From: CAZAJS01 sp964485635
GTDB lineage: Bacteria > Pseudomonadota > Gammaproteobacteria > Francisellales > Francisellaceae
Assembly: GCA_964485635.1 (NCBI GenBank)
Contig: CAZAJS010000081.1
Span: 1-5,115, forward strand
DNA: 5,115 nt
Reading direction: 5' to 3'
The first letter of the stretch is position 1, and the number at the start of each line of letters is the position of its first letter. The position numbers were made by a program, and so were the translations under genes. Below, piece after piece: positions 1 to 5,115 of the stretch. Below the pieces are notes generated by a model that searched no databases, was not told the DNA's origin, and was given only the letters and a program-made list of their open reading frames with translations.

Positions 1-922
1 AAAACAATTGTGCCATGTCATATCCAGTAGCTTGTTTGATTTCTTGAAAACAAGTTGGGCTAGTTACATTAATTTCTGTTATATATCCATCAATCATATC
101 TAGACCCACCAAATCAAGTCCTTGTCGATGGAGGACAGGAGCAATTGTTTGAGCTTGATGGATCTCATCATCCGTTAATTTGATCACTTGACCTGATCCA
201 TTGGCCGCTAAATTAGCGCGTGTTTGACCTTTTGCAGGATAACGCGCTAACGCATAAGGTTGTACCTGCCCATGAATGATAAAAATGCGTTTATCCCCTG
301 ATTCTGCAACAGGTAGCGCTTTTTGTGCCATGATCAAAGATCGTCCTTGATGGGTTAACAGTTCAACCGCTGATGCTAAATTACCATCGCCGTATTGAAA
401 ACGAAAAATACCTTGTCCGCCCATCCCATCAAGTGGTTTGATAACAATATCTTGCTGTTGTGCTAAGAATGATTGAATTAGAGAAAAATCAGATGTGACC
501 AAATGCGGTGCAATATGTTCAGGAAAATATAGACTGGCCATTTTTTCATTATAATTCCGTACAGCAGTAGGGTGATTAACTACGCAAGCTCCTTGATTCG
601 CTGCTAATGATAATAAATAAGTTAAATTAAGATAGTCAATATCAAAGGGGGGATCTTTGCGTAAAAAGACTGTATCAAAGTCCTTAAACTGGAGAGTGGT
701 CGTTAAGCCAAGTTGATAAAAGTCGGGGGTTTGGGTGTGACAGCCCATGACTTGCGTCACATGCGCTAAAGGAGTCGTCTCTTGAACAAAGCAATCACAA
801 GCATTACAAATAAATACAGATGTTTGTTGCATTAATGCTGTTTCTATTAAAGCAATCGTTGTGTCTTTATAAGGATTGCTTTGTTCAATGGGGTCCATAA
901 TGAATAAAAATTGTTTTGCCAT
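1..922 (-). CDS. gshB: Glutathione synthetase, 3' end cut by window edge
   Basis: ATP-grasp enzyme of the cytosol that joins glycine to gamma-glutamylcysteine, the second and last step of glutathione synthesis. I translated 307 residues from the ATG at 922-920; E. coli GshB is about 316, so only roughly the last 10-15 residues are missing. Family motifs appear in the usual order: MDPI (9-12), RKDPPFD (88-94), KPLDGMGGQGIFR (162-174, the ATP-binding glycine-rich loop), GDKR (209-212), TRANLAANG (234-242), VGLDMI (272-277) and EINVTSPTC (283-291, with the Glu/Asn metal ligands). The start fits because MDPI then sits about where it does in E. coli, and an AAAAGG sequence lies 10 bases upstream inside the end of gshA. 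The gap to the gshA stop is 2 bases, so translational coupling is likely. An unusual Cys-x-x-Cys-x-Cys (C39, C42, C44) lies in the N-terminal domain. The assignment is essentially certain. Confidence 0.97.
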   Translation of the reverse strand, partial: MAKQFLFIMDPIEQSNPYKDTTIALIETALMQQTSVFICNACDCFVQETTPLAHVTQVMGCHTQTPDFYQLGLTTTLQFKDFDTVFLRKDPPFDIDYLNLTYLLSLAANQGACVVNHPTAVRNYNEKMASLYFPEHIAPHLVTSDFSLIQSFLAQQQDIVIKPLDGMGGQGIFRFQYGDGNLASAVELLTHQGRSLIMAQKALPVAESGDKRIFIIHGQVQPYALARYPAKGQTRANLAANGSGQVIKLTDDEIHQAQTIAPVLHRQGLDLVGLDMIDGYITEINVTSPTCFQEIKQATGYDMAQLF

Positions 923-924
923 GA

Positions 925-2484
925 TCAGTCAGCCTTTTGGGTTGGATTAAAATAGTTAGCTAAAAAGGTCTCAAAAGATACTTCCTTAATAGCTTGAAGT
1001 GCTTTTTTATCTTGGTGTGATTGGGCAACCATTGTCTTGAATTCATGCCATTGTTTTGAAGGAATCGTTGTCGTTGCAAAAAAATGTTGATGTTTTTGTG
1101 CCCAATGTTGTCCAAATTCATCATGGCTTTGAGATTGCAGTGCTTTTAACACTTGTTCAGAAGGTGTCGGTTGGCTGCCAAATGCTTTATGAATTTGCTG
1201 GTTTAGGGCTTTTTGATAAACAGGTGTTTTTAAAGGCTGATCCAGCCATTGGGCTAATGGTTGCATTGACTGTAAAACCTGTTGCAACCATGGATGAAAG
1301 GGTTCAATGCATTGGTTTAATGTAATAGCAGCTTCAGGATGGCGTCCATAAGTGGCAATATGTTGGAAGTTATGACGATAAACAGTAGCAGATTCATGTT
1401 GACAATCTGGTTGTAAGAGACACCATAAAGTGAATAAATTCACAAAATCAATTTGTGTTTTAGAGATACCCAGGGGTTCAAAAGGATTTAAGTCTAATGC
1501 ACGGATTTCTAAGTAAGCAATGCCATGATGTTTTAATGCGTCTACTGGGCGTTGTCCGGAAGTGGTTGGTTGTTTGGGGCGAATAGGACTATAATATTCA
1601 TTTTCTATTTGTAACCAGTGACAATTCAGTTGTTGATAATTTCCTTGAGCATCTTTAATAGGGATCGATTGATAGGGTGGATAAATTTGTTCCGTTGCTT
1701 GTTTTAAACTACTTGCATAACGATCAACATTAGTTAAATCGATGGGAATCCCATTTTGATTAGGACTTTGATAGCCCAGGTCACTCATGCGAAGTGTCGT
1801 TGCATAAGGTCCAATTAGCGTATGATCATTTTGTAATGTTAAAAAATCAGGATAAGTATCATGGGGACAGGCTTGTGTTGAACAGCTTGGAGAGGCGCCA
1901 AAAAGATAAGCTAAAATAGGATAATAACGATAAAAGTGACGTGTTGCATGCATATAGCGATCAGATATAAAAGTAGACAGAGAATTTGTGTCATTCAAAA
2001 CCTGTTGGAGCGCCTGAAAAAAAGAAGTTTTTAATGATATGTTAAAATGAATTCCGGCAATTAATTGCATGGCTTTACCATAACGATGGACAAGTCCCCG
2101 CCGATAAATATGCTTCTTCATGGCATTATTCGTGGTGCCATAATCCGCAATTGGCAAATGTGTCAAATCCTGAATGAATCCAGGCATGGACAACGGCCAT
2201 AACGTTTGATGCTCTAATGTCTGATAAACAAACGCATTTAAATGCTTTAATTGTGTTATCAGCTCGTCACTTGGCACGGGCGAGGTGACCATTTCAATTA
2301 AATTCTCAGAAAAATCAGTTGTAATGGTAGGGTGGGTAAGCTTGTCCCCTAAAGTGGATGGATGAGGTTGCATGGAGGGTTGCCCTGATGCTAAATCCAT
2401 CCGTAAATTTTCTTTTTCAATCCCATTGATAAATAAATCAGTAGGCTGATATATTTTTGTTAATTGATCAAGCAATGACTGCAT
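925..2484 (-). CDS. gshA: Glutamate-cysteine ligase (gamma-glutamylcysteine synthetase)
   Basis: Catalyses the ATP-dependent joining of the glutamate side-chain carboxyl to cysteine, the first and normally rate-limiting step of glutathione synthesis, in the cytosol. It is the enterobacterial GshA type: 519 residues from the start chosen here, against 518 in E. coli. Conserved blocks, counted from that start, are INGIEKENLR (20-29; E23 and E25 match the metal-binding Glu27/Glu29 of E. coli), TTDFSENLIE (55-64; D57 and E64 match Asp60/Glu67), GIHFNISL (144-151, with the conserved His), LFGASPSC (194-201), SDLGY (234-238), QIENEYYSPIRPK (292-304) and YLEIRALDLNPFEPLGI (324-340). All expected catalytic positions that I can recall are present. 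An in-frame ATG at 2511 would add nine residues, but it has no Shine-Dalgarno and sits on a likely -10 box. The ATG at 2484 has AGGG 6 bases upstream and gives the family N-terminal length. It is followed at once by gshB. Confidence 0.97.
   Translation of the reverse strand: MQSLLDQLTKIYQPTDLFINGIEKENLRMDLASGQPSMQPHPSTLGDKLTHPTITTDFSENLIEMVTSPVPSDELITQLKHLNAFVYQTLEHQTLWPLSMPGFIQDLTHLPIADYGTTNNAMKKHIYRRGLVHRYGKAMQLIAGIHFNISLKTSFFQALQQVLNDTNSLSTFISDRYMHATRHFYRYYPILAYLFGASPSCSTQACPHDTYPDFLTLQNDHTLIGPYATTLRMSDLGYQSPNQNGIPIDLTNVDRYASSLKQATEQIYPPYQSIPIKDAQGNYQQLNCHWLQIENEYYSPIRPKQPTTSGQRPVDALKHHGIAYLEIRALDLNPFEPLGISKTQIDFVNLFTLWCLLQPDCQHESATVYRHNFQHIATYGRHPEAAITLNQCIEPFHPWLQQVLQSMQPLAQWLDQPLKTPVYQKALNQQIHKAFGSQPTPSEQVLKALQSQSHDEFGQHWAQKHQHFFATTTIPSKQWHEFKTMVAQSHQDKKALQAIKEVSFETFLANYFNPTQKAD
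933..938 (-). promoter_or_regulatory. Ribosome binding site of gshB
   Basis: On the minus strand the bases read AAAAGG and lie inside the last codons of gshA, 10 bases before the gshB ATG. This is a slightly long but usable spacing. It supports ATG 922-920 as the gshB start and reinitiation by ribosomes that finish gshA. Confidence 0.55.
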
Positions 2485-2490
2485 TGTAAG

Positions 2491-2494
2491 CCCT
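2491..2494 (-). promoter_or_regulatory. Ribosome binding site deciding the gshA start
   Basis: The minus strand reads AGGG here, 6 bases before the ATG at 2484-2482. The alternative in-frame ATG at 2511-2509 is preceded only by an A/T-rich run (A8 then TTTGGCATA) with no purine-rich site. The difference favours the inner start. Confidence 0.45.
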
Positions 2495-2509
2495 AGACGG
2501 TTTTTAACC

Positions 2510-2539
2510 ATTATGCCAAATTTTTTTTAAGCAAAGCAA
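2510..2539 (-). promoter_or_regulatory. Likely sigma70 promoter for gshAB
   Basis: On the minus strand a -10 box CATAAT (2515-2510, 5 of 6 to consensus) is preceded by TGG, giving an extended -10 (TGn). A -35 candidate TTGCTT (2539-2534) lies 18 bases upstream, and the spacer contains an A8 tract. The predicted transcript start, about 2503, would leave a leader of about 19 bases before the ATG at 2484. It would also exclude the ATG at 2511. No obvious terminator separates it from the upstream permease, so some read-through into gshAB is possible. Confidence 0.5.
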
Positions 2540-2574
2540 GTTTCTAAGGCTAGTTTCATCATAAGGTTGATGAA

Positions 2575-3783
2575 TTATGAGAAAAATAGTTTTAATATAA
2601 TAGCTAGGGCTCCTGCAAAAAAGCTAATGGCCCATAAGACACGTGATTGGCTGACCTGATAATTTAAAGGTTGGTTTACATAAGTTTGGCGCATAATCAT
2701 GATCACTGGTAGCAGGACAACTAATATAGCAACGGAAACGCCAACATACCCAATTGCCGCTAAAAATAGATTAGGATCAACTAAATTAATAACCAACGGC
2801 AAGATAAAGGTTAGTATTGTGGCAGCTAAAATTCTATTTGTACTATTTAATCGATGCAAACGATAACTATCGACGTTGAAATGATAGAGTGCTAAACTCA
2901 CACTTAAATAAGAAGTAACCACTGCAATAATTGAAAATGCATTTAATAATGCATGTGTAATACCTGTGTGTAAAATATGATTCAAGGCATTAAGAACATC
3001 ACCAACATTTGGACTGGCATGGTTTAAGACCCCATGATCAAAGCTAATCGCCCCATGTAGTGGTAAGATGCCTAATATCGAGATCAGCCATCCGATATAC
3101 AATACTAGTGGGATGGTGCTGCCCCAAACAATTACACGTGCTAATGCCTTTTTATCTTTATGCATATAATCAGACAATGTTGGCACAATAATATGAGAGG
3201 TAAATGACGTAATCACGACAGGAAAAGCTAAAGCAAATGCGGTTCCTGTATGTTCTGGCAGTTGAAATAAATTGGCAGCTTGAATACTTGGAATAAAGAA
3301 AATAAACACCAGCACTAAAATAATAATTTTTGACACGATCAACAAACGGTTGACCCAGTCCACATAGCGAGTCCCGACAATCACAACGAGGCCAAAAACC
3401 ACAACAAAGATAATGGCTACCCATTGTTGGGCTAAGTTGAGTAATAAAGTTGAAAAAGCAGAAGATGCCGCAGAAATATAGGCTACACTAATGCTATACA
3501 TGAGAAAGACGAAACTAACCCAACTAATGACAGCACCAATCGGGCCAAGTATTTTTTTGGCCATATGAGCAAAGCTTGTACCCACTGGCATTGAGATTGA
3601 AAGGTCTGCAATAAGCAATGCAGTAAATGTCATGACTAACCAAGAAAATAACATGATTGCAGTTGCAAAAAGAAAACCTAATTGAGCTGTAACAATAGGT
3701 AATGCTAAAACACCTGCACCAATAACCGTTCCCGTAATTAAAAAGGTCGCGCCGATTTGTTTTGAAATACTATTTTGGCTCAT
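2575..3783 (-). CDS. Aromatic amino acid permease, TyrP/Mtr/TnaB (HAAAP) family
   Basis: Inner-membrane carrier of 402 residues (E. coli TyrP is 403), expected to import tyrosine and/or tryptophan by proton symport. The N-terminal GTVIGAGVLALP (18-29) is the unwound first-helix motif typical of the family. Other TyrP-like blocks are FLMYSISVAYISAA (93-106), VGTRYVDWVNRLLIVSKI (136-153), PVVITSFTSHIIVPTLSDYM (188-207), GSTIPLVLYIGW (221-232) and AIGYVGVSVAIL (343-354). I count 11 hydrophobic segments, near 10-32, 38-60, 82-108, 120-138, 147-165, 181-202, 212-241, 277-302, 317-334, 341-365 and 383-401, which is the usual topology. The start ATG at 3783 gives the expected N-terminus but has no clear Shine-Dalgarno. 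Which aromatic amino acid is carried cannot be read from the sequence; TyrP-like is my best guess, so no symbol is given. It sits 103 bases after the MFS gene and 90 bases before the chosen gshA start. Confidence 0.92.
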   Translation of the reverse strand: MSQNSISKQIGATFLITGTVIGAGVLALPIVTAQLGFLFATAIMLFSWLVMTFTALLIADLSISMPVGTSFAHMAKKILGPIGAVISWVSFVFLMYSISVAYISAASSAFSTLLLNLAQQWVAIIFVVVFGLVVIVGTRYVDWVNRLLIVSKIIILVLVFIFFIPSIQAANLFQLPEHTGTAFALAFPVVITSFTSHIIVPTLSDYMHKDKKALARVIVWGSTIPLVLYIGWLISILGILPLHGAISFDHGVLNHASPNVGDVLNALNHILHTGITHALLNAFSIIAVVTSYLSVSLALYHFNVDSYRLHRLNSTNRILAATILTFILPLVINLVDPNLFLAAIGYVGVSVAILVVLLPVIMIMRQTYVNQPLNYQVSQSRVLWAISFFAGALAIILKLFFS

Positions 3784-3791
3784 AAATATAT

Positions 3792-3806
3792 CATTTGTTT
3801 CAAATG
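3792..3806. repeat. Short perfect dyad in the permease leader
   Basis: CATTTG and CAAATG form a 6-base inverted repeat around a 3-base centre. It lies between the predicted transcript start (about 3815) and the permease ATG (3783). It could be a small operator or a weak leader hairpin next to the ribosome-binding region. In A/T-rich DNA a dyad of this size can also arise by chance. Confidence 0.4.
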
Positions 3807-3821
3807 TTGGAATAAGCTAAA

Positions 3822-3850
3822 ATTGTAAATGAGTGATAAAAAAATTACAA
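3822..3850 (-). promoter_or_regulatory. Likely sigma70 promoter for the aromatic amino acid permease
   Basis: On the minus strand TTGTAA (3850-3845, 4 of 6 to the -35 consensus) and TACAAT (3827-3822, 5 of 6 to the -10 consensus) are separated by the optimal 17 bases. The predicted transcript start is near 3815, with a leader of about 32 bases. The two boxes lie within a perfect 7-base inverted repeat, ATTGTAA (3851-3845) and TTACAAT (3828-3822) with a 16-base spacer, so a symmetric regulator could bind over the polymerase site. The half-sites resemble part of a TyrR box (TGTAAA-N6-TTTACA), but the spacing is wrong for one. Confidence 0.55.
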
Positions 3851-3860
3851 TAGCTTTATT

Positions 3861-3878
3861 AAAAGCAGTGGGGCTTTT
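3861..3878 (-). terminator. Weak terminator-like hairpin after the MFS gene
   Basis: Nine bases after the MFS stop codon the minus strand can fold as AAAAGC / GCTTTT, a 6-base stem with a 6-base loop. It ends in four T residues that are part of the stem. A T7 tract follows further on, at 3844-3838. The stem is A/T-rich and has no clean T-tail after it, so this is at best a leaky intrinsic terminator. Read on the plus strand, the same hairpin ends in five T residues. Confidence 0.3.
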
Positions 3879-3886
3879 TGAGAGGT

Positions 3887-5115
3887 TTAATTATCTTCAG
3901 ACTGTGTTTGGTTCGGTCGAATACAAAAACTAATAGTAATGGCAATTGCAAAGCAAATAAATAAGATAATAAAAATCGATTGAAAGCTATCTGACGCTAA
4001 ATTTTCAGGGGATGTATCAGGGTGTAACATATCAAGCACAACCCCAACAATTTGAATCATAATAGCGCCAAATAAAATGGAAAACATATTTGTAATCCCA
4101 AGTACGATACCTGAATATGTTTTTTTAATTAATAAAGCCGCTCGATTGTATGAAGGAATAATGCCAGCATTACAAATCCCATATATCAAGCATAATGCGG
4201 ATGTGGTGAAATAATTGAGTCCTGGAAGATAAATTAAAGCAGCTAGTAATATCATTGATGCAATCGCAGAAAAACGCATTAATTGAATGGCCGCAATATA
4301 ACGGTTAATCATACCAAATAATGTGCAACCAATCACCATCCCAATAAAAATCAAAGAAATAGTAAATGAGGCAGAAGTTAATGCAAAACCTCGATAAACA
4401 TGCATAAAAGAAGGACCCCAAGCCTCAGCGAAAACCGTTGTTGGCCCATAAAGTGTGCCAATAAAAAGACAATTTGCCCATACAGCTGGTTTCTTAATGA
4501 CATAAGCTAACCCCTGCCAGACACGAACCGGAGGTTGATTAGACGTATGATTAGTCGTGTTTGATGGGGCTTTGACTAATTTTAACGTGATAAACATAGC
4601 CAAACCAAGTAATAGGAAAATAGCTGAAAAAGTGACCATAACAATATGCAAATTTGTTGCATGAATGAAAGCACTTAATGGGGCATCACCAAATGCGGCA
4701 CCAAGCATGCCTGTGGCCTGTGTGATGCCGGTTAAAATCACAAATGTACTCGGTTGAAACCAATTAAGCGCAATACGTAATGTTCCGACAAATGCAAAAG
4801 CGGCACAAAAGCCCATCATGCCTCGTGCAATCAAGGCTAATGCAATACTTGGCATCATGACAAAAAGCAAACAAGCAATCCCTGTTAAAATTGCGGCAAA
4901 AGTCATCACGCGCCGAGGGCCAAAGTGATCAGTAACCATTCCGACAGGGATTTGCATTAAGATATAAGGATAATAAAAGATCGCGGATAAGGCGCCGGCA
5001 AGTCCAGCACTAATGCCAAAATAATGATGCAATTCTGGCATCATCACACTCGGAGACACACGCAAAGCATATTCAAAGAAGAAAAAGCTAGCGCCTAATA
5101 TCCAAATCGTTAAAG
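3887..5115 (-). CDS. MFS transporter, 5' end cut by window edge
   Basis: Inner-membrane carrier of the major facilitator superfamily; the substrate is unknown. The open frame runs off the right edge: 408 residues are visible and no ATG lies before the edge. A TTG at 5065 could be taken as a start, but the 16 codons before it (LTIWILGASFFFEYA) continue the first membrane helix. The true start is therefore outside the window, probably within some tens of bases. Counting from the TTG as residue 1, motif A of the superfamily, GMVTDHFGPRR, is at 42-52 between helices 2 and 3. A further eleven hydrophobic segments can be counted, giving 12 with the first. A polar central loop of about 20 residues (164-183, rich in N, T and P) divides the two six-helix halves, and the C-terminal tail is short and polar. 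The ALRVSPSVM stretch after helix 1 resembles a class of MFS proteins common in Legionella, Coxiella and Francisella relatives; this is from memory, not a search. I do not assign a substrate. Confidence 0.9.
   Translation of the reverse strand, partial: LTIWILGASFFFFEYALRVSPSVMMPELHHYFGISAGLAGALSAIFYYPYILMQIPVGMVTDHFGPRRVMTFAAILTGIACLLFVMMPSIALALIARGMMGFCAAFAFVGTLRIALNWFQPSTFVILTGITQATGMLGAAFGDAPLSAFIHATNLHIVMVTFSAIFLLLGLAMFITLKLVKAPSNTTNHTSNQPPVRVWQGLAYVIKKPAVWANCLFIGTLYGPTTVFAEAWGPSFMHVYRGFALTSASFTISLIFIGMVIGCTLFGMINRYIAAIQLMRFSAIASMILLAALIYLPGLNYFTTSALCLIYGICNAGIIPSYNRAALLIKKTYSGIVLGITNMFSILFGAIMIQIVGVVLDMLHPDTSPENLASDSFQSIFIILFICFAIAITISFCIRPNQTQSEDN

Noticed and set aside
1056..1325. Plus-strand open frame of 89 codons inside gshA
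   Set aside because: It lies fully antisense to a conserved part of gshA, and its translation has no recognisable motif. It is a shadow frame.
2555..2574. Inverted repeat TTCATC / GATGAA with an 8-base loop directly after the permease stop
   Set aside because: It has an A/T-rich 6-base stem, no T-tract afterwards and an equally good competing pairing (TCATAA/TTATGA), so it is not supported as a terminator.
3170..3424. Minus-strand open frame of 84 codons inside the permease
   Set aside because: It overlaps the permease in another frame and yields a Cys/Tyr-rich translation of the kind produced by shifted hydrophobic codons. It is a shadow frame.
3780..3794. Four-codon upstream ORF (ATG ATA TAT TTA TGA) whose stop overlaps the permease ATG as ATGA
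   Set aside because: The overlap is suggestive of coupling, but there is no ribosome binding site before it, the codons encode no aromatic residue pattern beyond one Tyr, and AT-rich sequence makes such micro-ORFs common.
3822..3850. TyrR box in front of the TyrP-like permease
   Set aside because: The half-sites resemble TGTAAA/TTTACA, but they are separated by 16 bases rather than about 6, so it does not meet the known TyrR site pattern.
3887..5065. Complete 392-residue MFS protein starting at a TTG codon
   Set aside because: The reading frame stays open to the window edge, and the upstream codons encode the rest of the first membrane helix. The gene is cut by the window rather than starting at TTG.
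1..5115. Mobile elements, CRISPR arrays, tRNA or rRNA genes, or a defence or secretion cluster
   Set aside because: Apart from short gaps the window is filled by four conventional genes. No repeats of suitable length, transposase motifs or RNA gene sequences were seen on either strand.

Overview
The window is an ordinary metabolic and transport stretch of a low-GC (roughly 40% by eye) bacterium. All four genes lie on the minus strand, so transcription runs from high to low coordinates. The glutamate-cysteine ligase is of the long enterobacterial GshA type, and both the glutathione synthetase and the aromatic amino acid permease align closely with their E. coli counterparts. This points to a gammaproteobacterium. 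The low GC and the style of the MFS carrier would suit a host-associated order such as Legionellales or a Francisella-like group, but that finer placement is inference only.

In order of transcription: (1) 5115-3887, an MFS carrier whose first residues lie beyond the right window edge; (2) a 103-base gap with a weak hairpin after the MFS stop, a well-spaced sigma70-type promoter and a short dyad in the predicted leader; (3) 3783-2575, an 11-helix permease of the TyrP/Mtr/TnaB (HAAAP) family; (4) a short gap holding an extended -10 promoter that overlaps the most upstream possible gshA start; (5) 2484-925, gshA; (6) 922-1, gshB, complete except for its last few residues and separated from gshA by only 2 bases.

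gshA and gshB together encode the whole glutathione pathway (glutamate + cysteine -> gamma-glutamylcysteine -> glutathione) and almost certainly form one translationally coupled unit. The two transport genes upstream share the orientation, but each boundary has its own promoter candidate, so they are better read as neighbours than as partners in one system. No RNA genes, mobile elements, CRISPR arrays or signs of recent transfer were seen, and no stretch over 300 bases lacks a gene. I found no convincing undescribed system. The points worth a second look are the gshA start, the symmetric promoter region of the permease and a cysteine cluster in GshB.
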